Below, in pieces: positions 45,232 to 55,538 of a stretch of 64,000 nt of DNA. Below the pieces are notes generated by a model. That model ran no database searches. It was not told the DNA's origin and was given only the letters and a program-made list of their open reading frames with translations. The stretch spans positions 51,808,033 through 51,872,032 of the forward strand of contig CM048845.1 in the NCBI GenBank assembly GCA_026545225.1, written 5' to 3'. The stretch comes from Cornus controversa (taxonomy: Eukaryota; Streptophyta; Magnoliopsida; Cornales; Cornaceae). The first letter of the stretch is position 1; each line of letters opens with the position of its first letter. The position numbers and the translations under genes were made by a program.

Positions 45232-46435
45232 ACACTAAAATGACTCACAAAAACACCAACCAAATAAACAAGCAAATTTTTTTTTTTCAAATTTAATTCA
45301 AGGTTAGTGATATCTATTTTAATTTTTAATTTTTATTATTTTTTTCTAAAGAATTATCTGGACTAGTTCCAAAATAATTCTTACCTAGTTAGACAGCTTC
45401 TACTCTCTTTCAGAGGAACTAGAGGATTACCGGTTAAGCCCCACCAACAATACAACCAAGAAAGTGACTAAGATAGATTGGAGGGGTCACTAACAGTCCT
45501 ATACTTAAGAACCAATCTCCTCATAACTTTCTTAGACATTGTGAAGTTGGAAAGTGCTCACTGGAGTTACCAAAAGTTAACTCTGTCCAAGAGGGTCCTA
45601 TAAGCTATGTGAATTTCTATGGCCAATGTCTACTTGATTTTAAATTTAAACTAAATTTGGCTTAGGATAGACAAATGCAAGGAGATTTTTAACCTAGGTG
45701 GGCAAGGAATTGGTGATGAAATCCAATCTTTATCTTGTTGGAGGTTCGTGCCCTTACTAAAATTTTAATGTAAGAATGCTAAATTAAAATACACAAACAA
45801 AACACACCATAAAAACAAAAATAAAATAAAAAGTGAGTGAGTGTGTGGTCTCTTTTCTTTTTTTTTCTTTTTAAATAGAGTAAAAAAAACAAATAAAATA
45901 AAATAAAATAGAAAGTAAACTTGAAGAAAGTGTGACCCTAGGGTTAATTCTAAGTTATTCTATCCTAGAGTTCTCATGCACAAGTTATCAACCTAAAACA
46001 AAAATCTATGTTTCCCTAATCTAAGAAAAGAAAAAAAAATTAAATAAACGGAAGGAAAAAAAAAACTGTACTTACTTGGATTCCAAAGTAGTGCCCAAGA
46101 ACATGCGAAAAAGGCAATTTTCAACAATACCACCTATAGAATTCAAGAAGTATCAGGTAAAACAAAAACAATAAAATAAAACTAAAACTAAACTAAGAGA
46201 AATAGTAATAAAAATAAAATTAATAAAACTAACTAAAACTAAACTCAAATAATAAAGAAAAAGTTTTTTTTTTCTTGTTTTAAGCCTAGAACAGTGAACT
46301 AATCAAAAATAAATAAATAAATAAAATGGAAAGACTTTTTTTTTTCTTTTTGATAATAATAATAAAAAAACTAAATTATAACTAGTAGAATAATTAAATC
46401 AATCGAAATTTGATTAGTTTTCTTGTTTGCAATTT
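45232..46435 (-). other. 5' leader of the Athila-like element
   Basis: About 1.2 kb between gag and the primer site, A-rich on the plus strand with many short homopolymer runs. It shows no open frame of note. This is the expected place for the packaging signal. Confidence 0.6.
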
Positions 46436-46451
46436 CCCGGCAACGGCGCCA
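46436..46451 (-). promoter_or_regulatory. Primer-binding site of the Athila-like element
   Basis: The minus strand reads TGGCGCCGTTGCCGGG, six bases downstream of the 5' LTR end. This is the primer-site sequence usual for Athila and Tat lineages, and it fixes the element on the minus strand. Confidence 0.85.
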
Positions 46452-46457
46452 AAAACT

Positions 46458-48377
46458 TAATGTTGTTTTAAAATTGTTAAATAACTTGCAAGTGTACGAA
46501 TCTATTTAAGTATAGATTGGCAAGAACGAGGTCGAACCCAAGGGAATGCTTTGAGAAGAAAAACTAATTCAAATTCAAATTAGTTTAAAACTAATCTAGT
46601 TTAAATAAAAAGTTGATTGATTTGAAGGATTAAACTAACCAGCAAATAAAATAACACAATTGAAATCAAATAGAGAAAATAACTAAGGTTTTGGATTCTA
46701 CCACCATTAAATCCATGAAGCTTCTAATATTGTAGTAACCCTTGTCGATGGGTGTGAGTGGGCGGGTGCGAAAACAGACACTGGGCTGAGCTACCACACT
46801 AACAGGGTACAGGATGCGCAATCCCATATCGCTTGTGTGGAAAAGGAGATGTGCTTATATGTAGTATATTCTTTTCAAATGGTATGAGGCCTTTTGGGGT
46901 AAAACCCAAGAGCAAAACTGTGCAGGCTCAGGCCCAAAGCGGACAATATCATACCATGTGTTGGAGCGGGGTATTACAGTTGGTATCAGAGCCTGAACCC
47001 AGCCGGAAGTGTGCCGACGAGGACGTCGGGCCTCATAGGGGGGTGGATTGTAGTAACCCTTGTGGATGGGTGTGAGTGGGCGGGTGCGAAAACAGACACT
47101 GGGCTGAGCTACCACACTGACAGGGTACAGGGTGCTCAATCCCACATCGCCTGGGTGTGGAAAAGGAGATGTGCTTATATGTACTATGTTCTTTTCAAAT
47201 GGTATGAGGCCTTTTGGGGTAAAACCCAAGAGCAAAACCGTGCGGGCTCAGGCCCAAAGCGGACAATATCATACCATGTGTTGAAGAGGGGTATTACAAA
47301 TATTCATTTATTAATCCCCAAATTTAGAGTAGCAATCAAGAAATCAATCTATTGCTCACTCAAGTTTTAACAATAAAGCACTATGAAAAATATATAAAAG
47401 GTAGATTTTTCTTCGCTACTAGTATAAAATTCTAAGCATGTTATGTATCCAATTTAACGAAAAACATAAGATTAAAGATTATCACTTTTAAGAAATACAA
47501 ACCCAAACTTAGATTAATTATAATACTTTCTAACTGCCACATATACATGATATAGATGGTGAAAGAACTATAAAATAATTAATCACAAAAAGCAAAATCA
47601 TAAGCAATTAAATCATACACATGGGAATCAATTAATGAACAAAAGAACTTCAGTTCATTAATAGAGGTTTCCTCCTCAACCCTAGTTGAAGAGTTTAGTT
47701 ACACATGGTAGAAGAAGAAGATAACAAAATAATAAAAGACATAATAAATAAATAAAATCCGGATTGTCTCTATCTTCTCTGTCCTGGCCTCCACTTCTTT
47801 TCTCCTCTAAAACAGCCTCCAATTCACCTCTTTATACCCCAAGAGAATACATAAATTCCTAATCCAATTAGGAGATAATTAGGGTTTTCCCGCCGCCTGA
47901 AATAGGTATATTTTTTTGCTGACATTCGGTCCAATTTTTGACCCTGTAGAAGTCCGATTCACGAAATTTACGTGAAATACAAAAGTGTCCAAAATCGAAT
48001 TTCGTTCTACTCGAATTGATGCTCTAAAATAAGACTTTAGGTCCACTTTCCAAAATGGGATTAAAACTGGATTAAGTGCAAAATTGGGCTTCAGGCCCGT
48101 AACCTCCTTAAGCAGTTGTAATTCTCTTGGACCACTTTATTGGGCTATTTTGAGTTGAAATATGGAGTTGAATGGACCCATTAGATGTAAGCTTCATATA
48201 ACCTTCTTGGATATCATCTTTAAAAACCCCAAAACCATGGTTTTATCTGAAATAATCATTAAGGCCTTGAAAAAGACAAAAAACACAAAAATAGAGTAAA
48301 ATCACATATAAACTATCACTAAGAGAATAAAATATGTAAATTAAGAGGCTAGAATACGTAACATTCAACGCCGATAA
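46458..48377 (-). repeat. 5' LTR of the Athila-like element, containing a TRIM
   Basis: It is 1920 bases, or about 1347 without the TRIM and one copy of its target duplication. It is collinear with 39081-40459 throughout; visible differences include a missing AAACCAGAAATAC duplication seen in the 3' LTR at about 39550. Confidence 0.9.
46731..47298 (+). mobile_element. TRIM retroelement, complete, perfect duplication and empty site
   Basis: LTRs are 46731-46978 and 47049-47298. The 70-base middle starts with primer site TTGGTATCAGAGCC and ends with purine tract AGGGGGGTGGAT. AATAT flanks both sides (46726-46730 and 47299-47303), and the sister LTR shows the uninterrupted site at about 39350. 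It is the cleanest copy of the family in the window. Its two LTRs differ by several bases, so it is not brand new. Confidence 0.97.
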
Positions 48378-48394
48378 GTATCCGCACTCCAATA

Positions 48395-49612
48395 TTTTCT
48401 AGCACTTCACTCCCATTTTTTTGTAAAGTAAAATTAAAAAGGTGTCCACCTGCTATACAATTTTGAATTCTTATATTTTTAATACCCTAATTGCCATTAT
48501 TTGATGAGGTTAAAATTCTTAACCAAATTGCAACTTCTCTCTCACTTTCTTTATCTTTTTTTGCATGAAAAGATTTCAGAAATTTATGAATTACACAACC
48601 CTAATTTTCTAGAGTATATTATTTGAGTTGATTTTAAAAATATTATTTCTTGTTGTTGAATTAATTTATCAATATTTATTTTAGAAGTAGAAAAGTTTAC
48701 AATTTCATATAATGATTCAGAAAGTATCGATCAAATGCATGTGATTAGGATAATAAAAGTTACGTGATTAGATAAGTTGGGAAGGCATTGTTAATAATAT
48801 ATTACCTAGATAAATATTTAAAAAAGTATTTGAGTTGGAAATAAACATTATATCAATGAATAAAACCTATTTGAGAAAAAAATTAATTGTATTTAAAATC
48901 AAAAGAAAGTTTAATTTCACTTAAATAAAAATTATGATATATAGTGTTTTAAGAAAACTAGGGAAACCCTTTTTATATTAATAGGGAACTTCTAGAAATT
49001 AAAAGATGAAAAGAAAAACATGACTTTATGAAATACTTTTCCAATTGTAGTTGTCATAATTTAACTAAGGAGCTTTTGCATCAAAATTTCAAAACAAAAA
49101 AAAATTAATATAATATTTTTATTCCTTTGTTTTTTATTTTTCTCTCCTTCCTTTCTGTTTTGTTTGTTCACAAATTGATGATATGTTTGTAATTTTTAAT
49201 TTATGTTATTTTATAAATAAGACACATGAAAAATAAATTACACGTTTGGTGAGTAAAAGACAATATTTCAAATTTTGGATTCTTTTAGTCATATAAGATA
49301 TGGAGATGAACAATAAGTTTTAATTAAAAAATGCTTAAATTATAATATCTGGATGGTAATAAATGAATTGTTATATTATAAACTTAAAGTAAAAATAAAA
49401 TCAATCAGAAATTTTTTGGGATAAGAAGGATGCAATTGAAAAAACTTTTTTTTTTTTAAGAAAGATAAAATAGAATTAGAATTGAGTTTTGATTTAATAA
49501 AGCAATTAGGGTACTAAAAATATAAAAATCAAAGATGGTATAATATAAGACCACTTTTGTAATTTTACTTTACAAAAAGATAAAAATAGTGTGATAGATA
49601 GTAAAGTTTGAC
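48395..49612. mobile_element. Non-coding TIR element, about 1.2 kb
   Basis: The left end (about 48401-48492) and the reverse complement of the right end (about 49502-49605) share TTTTTTGTAAAGTAAAATTA, then after a diverged gap TTATATTTTTAATACCCTAATTGC or close. The interior is AT-rich without coding frames. The arms are about 100 bases and diverged. Superfamily and exact ends are undetermined. Confidence 0.55.
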
Positions 49613-50034
49613 TTGATACCTGGTAGTCTCCCAACTAATTCTATGACGATGTCGTCGGAAGGTTGATTAAATTTAAAAAAAAATCGCTGGAAGAACAAAC
49701 AAACAACATCTAAAGATCTGATAGAGTTGAGATTACATTTTTTGGACAACTATAAAAGATTCGACAAAATTACAGTAGATATATAGACATTTGAAGACTA
49801 TAAAACCTATATATATAGAATAAATTATGGGAACAAAATTTGGATAGAAGCAAGAGAATCAAACCTTGCGCACACTTGAATCAATCCAGTACCTAAGGAT
49901 GTGTTTGCAGAAAGTTAGTAATGGAGAGAGAATCTTTGCAAATGACAGAAACGCCATGCTGATTTGGAAAAACCCACAGGTAGACAAACAGTGAAAAAAA
50001 TTATGTATGCGTGAGTAGAAAAAGGAGTACTTAC
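49613..50034. other. Region 3' of the NB-ARC pseudogene
   Basis: It lies after a possible splice donor of the NB-ARC remnant on the minus strand. Short coding-like text occurs but no LRR pattern is recognisable. Confidence 0.4.
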
Positions 50035-50948
50035 TCTTTGTTGGCGAGTTTAAGGAAAATAATCTCCGCCAACGATTTTGTTGCGAAAGGAAGGCCATGG
50101 CACCTGTCAATAATATCCTGCTTCATTCTTGAAATCATTAGGACCAAAGTGCCTCTTCATCCAAAGTAGGCTCAAGTCTCAGCAAATTTATCATTGTAAT
50201 GGTAACGCAATGTTTTCAACAAGCGTCTCACAATTTCTGAGGGATTCATTATTTTTTCAGATAGCGTGACCCAAATAATGGGTGAGAACACTTCCCGAGC
50301 TTCATAATTGACAAAAAAGTAGGCGAGAGTAGTTTTACCTACACCCCTCATTCCGACGATTCCCACCGTCTTGATATGATCAGAAGGATTAGGTTGTTGG
50401 AGGAGAGAAGATTTGATCTTCAGCAATTGCTCATCGAACCCATAAATCTGGAATTCAAATTTCCTATTAGATTGTTGGAGGAATGGAAATTTCATAAATG
50501 AAGAATTCCACACAGAACAAGCTATGACAGAGCCTGTCACTTAACAACCTTCAGCTTCTGAATCAACATCCTGTATTTTTTGCAACTTTCTTCTGATTTG
50601 AACTAGTTTCCTACAAGTTTTACAAAAAAACCACAGCTTTTTCACTGAAAGTCGATCCAAGTGACTTTTCTTGTTCTGCGCCTTGCGCTCACGCTCCTTC
50701 TCTGCTAATATGATGCAGTCTGCTCATGCAAACTTAAGTGTATACAGCCAGTTCCTCATCGCAATAGGCGTGGATGGACTGATGCTCTTCTCTTCTAACA
50801 CCTTTTCGATCTCCCGAAAATGGAGGAGGAGGGGAAGTTCAACCCTGAATTCCTCCTCTATTTCTTTGAATTCAAGCATGAATTTTTCATTCAGAAATTC
50901 TATATAATCTGCTGACAAGCCTGCTGCCATTTCAACTAATTTAACCAA
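50035..50948 (-). pseudogene. CC-NB-ARC (NLR) disease-resistance-like pseudogene
   Basis: On the minus strand the reading starts at 50948 or 50930 with an N-terminal helical region (MAAGLSADYIEFLNEKFMLE, LPLLLHFREIEKVLEEKS, PIAMRNWLYTLKFA). A TGA at about 50724 and a TAA near 50543 interrupt it. The NB-ARC domain begins with YGFDEQLLKIKSSLLQ and the P-loop GIVGMRGVGKTTLA at about 50354-50313, then RNBS-A-like FSPIIWVTLSEK. The next readable parts are LEPTLDEEALWS and CHGLPFATKSLA, the GLPL motif, so kinase-2 and RNBS-B are missing. GTAAGT at 50034-50029 could be a splice donor. NLRs are intracellular ATP-binding immune receptors; this copy cannot make one. The LRR part is absent. Confidence 0.85.
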
Positions 50949-51601
50949 TTTTCTGTTTCTTTTCTCTCTCTCTCAACCTCATATAACTCGATCGGATTGA
51001 TAAATTGTATACCATACATAACACAAGTCTTTGCAGTAAGGCCAAGGTCTTTCTACGTTTGGCCTTGGAAGTCAAAAGCTAATTTATGGGGCGTGTTTAT
51101 TATTGGGTAATGCTAATGCGAGGGGCTCTCATGGCTCTTATCATGAGCTATTTTTCAAAATAAACATTCTTAAAAAAAAAAAATTCATCACGTAATCAAT
51201 ACAGAAATCATCGTACACAAAAAGAAATGCATCAAAATATCATAAATTGAATTTCTAGAAGATGGTCAAAGTTTGATATAAATAAATGTAAAAGAAATAG
51301 GATGTAAATCTTGAACCATCTTCCATAAATTCAATTTACAATATTTTGAGCTTATTTATTTATGTTTTGTCCGAGAACATTTTAGTATTAACTATGTAAT
51401 GATATATATATATATTGCATTTTTTGTGTTTAAAATTTTTTATTTTGTGAGACAAGCAATACGAAACCCTCGTCGTAGCATTTCCCTTTATCATTTTCCA
51501 ACATGTATGTATGTTCAGAATTTGTTTGCAAAGTCCCTGGTCACGACTTAATCAAATATAAATAAGAGACTTTTGGGTCTCCCGTCTCCTGCTACTGGGA
51601 T

Positions 51602-51661
<60 letters not shown>

Positions 51662-51895
51662 GTATAAAGAGTCTTTTCTTTATTTGAGTTCATTACTATT
51701 TTTTTAAAAATTTTTAATTAAAAATATAGAGATGTGTTGATACACAAAATTTCCAACTATATGAAATTAATGCTCATATTCAATTGCGAGTCAACAATCT
51801 GGTAAGCAATTCACTTTGGCCTCCTTGTGGCCTTTTTCCCTTTATTTATATTGCTTTTTTAACAACTCATGCAGATTTCTCTCAGTGAATCAATA
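50949..51895. other. AT-rich region with a (TA)n tract
   Basis: It contains no supported gene. A pure TA run lies at 51604-51660 and leads into (TATG)n. The left part would be the promoter side of the NLR pseudogene on the minus strand. Confidence 0.55.
51604..51660. repeat. (TA)n/(TATG)n microsatellite
   Basis: A TA run of about 45 bases followed by three TATG units. Confidence 0.95.
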
Positions 51896-52450
51896 GATTA
51901 CATTATCATATGAATTTTGAGTTTGAAATATATTTGACTACTGGGTTAGTGGGTAAGTTGAATGGGTCAATAATAACATGTGTTCTGCCACTCCGATATC
52001 TTATGCTGACATGGAACCATGCCTTGTGTACATTGACTTTTCATGTATTCTCTTCATTGGTGGGTTTTTTCTTTTATATTTTGTCCCAAATTCTTTCCGT
52101 CATCTTCCGTGCACACGGAAGTTGGAGAGAATTTCTTCGCAATTATATATTTTGATGGTTGGATTGGTGCCTTTCTTGAGTGTCATGCCTGTACGATGCA
52201 TTGGTTCCCAATCGTCACCTCCGTTGGCTTTGAACATCATGCCAAAGAACTGGAGTACCACTTTCCCACCTTAGGTTTTCACGTATATCTAGTGCATTTT
52301 TTTCTTTACTTGCTTACACTTTATTTATTTACTTGCTTTGTGGGATTGCTTAGAATTTTAATTGGACTTAAAATTTAATTAATTAAAAATTAAGCAAACG
52401 AGCAAGTGATCCTATTCACCCCCCTCTAGGTTCTAAAATACTTTTAGCAA
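51896..52450. repeat. Dispersed repeat, copy shared with 61175-61360
   Basis: Bases about 52058-52240 match 61185-61355 on the same strand, sharing ATTGGTGGGTTTTTTCTTTT, TTGATGGTTGGATTGGTGCC and CTTGAGTGTCATGC. Several frames are open but conflict between copies, so I do not call a protein. The right part, ATCCTATTCACCCCCCTCTAGG at about 52410, resembles the 3' end of a Copia LTR. Confidence 0.55.
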
Positions 52451-52612
52451 CTGCTTCCGCACCGCGCAACCCACAACTCCTACTCAACTTCATCTTCATG
52501 TCTTCGGTATAGAATTTGAAAATAGAGATTCAACTTTGTGTATAGGTTTTTATCATTTTTGCAAGGGAAGGAAACCAGAGACGAAAATGTAATGTTGAAT
52601 AGAGAAGGGCAT

Positions 52613-52870
52613 CATTACAAGAATTTTAGCTTTCAACGACAGGCTTTTTACTGCGGGCTCGTGTAGCCCGTGGTGAAAAGTGATTTTTAAAGGCGGGCCC
52701 TTGTAGCCCATGGTAAAAAGTGACTTTCTACGGCGGGCTTAAGTAGCCTGCCATAGAAGAATTTTCTACCACGGGCTACTTAGGCCCGTCGTAGAAAGTC
52801 TTGTTCCACCACTGGCTTAGCCCATGGTAATAAGTTTTATTTTTATCACGGGTAAAAGGTGTTATTTTTT
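52613..52870. mobile_element. CACTA element terminus with subterminal repeats
   Basis: CATTACAAGAATTTTAGC at 52613 is one base from the usual CACTACAAGAA start. The next 240 bases repeat GGGCT..TGTAGCCCGTGGT, GGCGGGC and GAAAAGTGA in both orientations, as in En/Spm subterminal arrays. No matching TAGTG end or transposase was found downstream in the window, so the element is truncated or its far end has decayed. Confidence 0.6.
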
Positions 52871-52934
52871 GTTTTAGAAACTTCGCGCGGTTAAATAATT
52901 TTCAATTCCCGTAAAAAAAATTATCTCATTCCTA

Positions 52935-53160
52935 AACACCGGATACCCTAACCTTCTTTGTCTTTTTCTCCAATCGAAGCACTACCCCTTGCAATCGAAG
53001 CCCTAACCCTCTCTGTCTTTTTCTCCGATCGAAGCACTGCCCCTTGTAATCAAAGCCCTAACCCTCTCCATCTAGGTTGAGTTGTATTTTACCCCATTGC
53101 AATCGAAGCCCTAACCTGCTCTAGTTGGATTTGTATTTTGCCCCCATTGCAATCTAAACA
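52935..53160. repeat. Imperfect tandem repeat of about 65 bp
   Basis: Units contain CTTTTTCTCC.ATCGAAGCA and GCAATCGAAGCCCTAACC, with about two full copies and later partial ones. The CCCTAACC word is not a telomere array. Confidence 0.6.
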
Positions 53161-53280
53161 TCAATACATTGTTGTTCTCTCCTTCGTATCACTCACTGTC
53201 ATATTATCACCCTAACCTTCTCTACTTGGAGTTGTATTTTGCCAGAGGTTCCTAACTATCTCTTTATAGATCTCTGTTAC

Positions 53281-53312
<32 letters not shown>

Positions 53313-53463
53313 TTCTTTTTTTTCAACTTAAGGTGTTTGTCGGGGGATTTTCGGAGCTGATGGTTGTATACATGTATATGTAGGTTTATCCTCTCTTTGA
53401 GTCTGTAGGGATATACAGAATGCAGTTGGTGAGCAACGTCTGCATCAACCCTGAAGTCAGGTA

Positions 53464-53497
<34 letters not shown>

Positions 53498-54901
53498 GGC
53501 CTATATGTATGAATTTGTATATATCTCTACCTATAATAACTCCATAATATATCATTGTTTCTAAGACAAAATTCATCCAAACATACCTCATAAAATCAAT
53601 CTAAACTATTTACCCCTGAGAATCAAACTATAACAATAAATCACCAAAACATAGTTCATTCATATTATTAACCTGCATTGCCAAAGTTTAAAAGAAAATT
53701 TACACTACTATTGATATATTATGTGTTTATGCAAGTATGTAATATGTATTAATATATTTTTGTGTAGTTGGGTTTGGAACAATAACCTACGTTAATGTTG
53801 CTGATACCAGCAGGAATGCCTTAGTCTCCTCCCAAAACATCACCACCGAGAAAGACACCCTGTTACAAAACTAACCTTGATTTTGAAAATGAAAAAGAGT
53901 ATCAACCATGACATTGAATTCTCATAAAAAATATCATTTGCTGGCCTACCTAGAAAAACTCATTTGAGATCTAGCCCTTTGTAGTTCTTATTCTAGTTGA
54001 GTAAGCTTGATCCTACTTGACTTTGGCTACTAATCATAAGCCTGTAATGGAAAAAAAATTAAACAGGACAAATTAATAGATAGATTAATAATACTCTTAA
54101 TATCCTTGTTTGAGTACTAGAGGAACTAATAGTAGTTGGTCATTTTCTCTTAACTAACTTTTTTTTCTAGATTTTTTCCTTCATAATATGATCAGTGATA
54201 ATGGTAAGAGATGACAATTAGACAGTACAAAATGATGTGATGTTATCCAATGTTTAACTTTCTCTCAAATGCTATCTTCTTTCTCAAAAGATCAGACAGT
54301 ACAAGATCAACATAAAAGAAAGGAACCTAGTAGAAAAAACAAGGAAACCAATCATTTTAGCTTGTGTGTTTATAATTGTGTGTATAAATATGAACCATCT
54401 ATTACTGCTAGTTTACTTCTGGGAGTGATTTCAATGTCAAATAACTTGTTGCTTAATTTAATGAAGTGCTACCTTTTTTGTGTGTCTTTTAGATGCTACC
54501 AACTAGTAGGATTTAATATGAATAAGAATGTAACTTATGTGGAATTATTAAAAATATAAATGCTTCTCAACAAAATTAATTAGTAGGATCTGAGTCTCTG
54601 AAATTGGATTTTCTTAAAAAGGATGTTTTAGTTAATATTATCCTGGACCTTCTGGTAGATGAAAGCTAGGAAAATAATAAGACTTTACCTGGATGTAACA
54701 CAATTATGTGTGTGTTTGTGTGAAAGCTGAGATGGCTGAACTTGATAGCTAGCAATCACATTTATATAACTTGCACTACCAAATTAGTTACGGAAGGTAA
54801 AAGTAGCATGTTGCTTAAACTAATATTGAAAGAGTTTTTCACATGAACAATCTCTTGATCTTATATCCTTGACACAAAAAATTATTTCAACATGGCATAA
54901 T
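53161..54901. other. Low-complexity region, no gene recognised
   Basis: It holds a (CT)n(TA)n tract at 53281-53313, a (TA)n tract at 53461-53498 and AT-rich text. The 96-codon open frame at 54269 has no motif or codon character that I can support. Confidence 0.5.
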
Positions 54902-55538
54902 TGACGCCGGATAGAATAGTGATTATTCTGTAGGCTAAGGGTAACAGAAAATAAACAGAAAGAAAGCACGAGAATTGCCCAAAAACTCAGAGAAAAGTCT
55001 CTGGTATTCAATATTATTATTCAAAATCAAAAGTCCCTTCGAATCAACCCATAAGCCGGGTTACATAGCTGAAATTCGTCAACATTACCAAAAATAGCAA
55101 AAAGCTAATATTCTTGCCAAAATAAAATACGAAATAAAAGAAGGAAGTTGCCAGAATTCTGGCCCAAATCAAGCCCAGAATCTCTTCCTACTCAACAAAA
55201 TAAATATTACCAAAAAAGGAAAGAAATAACTAAAATTAGGGATTCGGAGGGGAAAACAGTGGATTTTGGCCTTGAAAACATTTACACCCAACTTTAGCCA
55301 GGTGTTCATGACGTGTGCACCGAATCAAGATTTCCGAATTGTGGTCATAAAGGCGATTCTGACACCTGTAGCCAAAGTTATGGCCAAAATACTGAAGCAC
55401 ATCCAAAAATACCCTAATTAGTGACAAGGTCACGGTTTCCTGCCATCTTTACGTTGATCTGCCAACTCAAGATATTTCAGTGCCATCAACATGTTGTCTA
55501 ACAGCTCAGCATCATCTGACTCGGATGCTCCTGCATCA
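54902..55538 (-). repeat. 3' LTR of the CRM-like element
   Basis: It is 637 bases, TGACGCCGG...CTGCATCA on the plus strand, equal in length to the 5' LTR and to the solo LTR at 19472. Bases 55430-55538 double as the end of the pol frame. Confidence 0.95.

Larger units (their letters stand above)
39081..48377 (-). mobile_element. Athila-like Gypsy element with Gag and protease only
   Basis: It spans 9297 bases with two LTRs (39081-40459, 46458-48377), a primer site (minus strand TGGCGCCGTTGCCGGG, the type used by Athila/Tat elements) and a G-rich purine tract (minus strand GTTTGGGGGTG) beside the 3' LTR. Flanks GTATT and GTATC differ by one base and fit a 5-bp duplication. Gag and an aspartic protease are present, but no reverse transcriptase, RNase H or integrase motif appears in the 2 kb after the protease. 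It therefore matches the class of non-autonomous elements that retain gag. Two TRIM insertions lie within it. Confidence 0.88.

Noticed and set aside
51978..52378. Membrane-like proteins read from two overlapping frames at 52.0 kb
   Set aside because: The repeat copy at 61175-61360 has indels that shift all frames, and the two frames in this copy conflict; hydrophobicity comes from T-rich sequence.
52940..53120. Telomere-like CCCTAACC repeats
   Set aside because: The words are embedded in a 65-bp repeat with ATCGAAGC; there is no run of CCCTAAA units.
54269..54559. 96-codon open frame as a small gene
   Set aside because: No motif, no compositional difference from flanks and no conservation evidence within the window.
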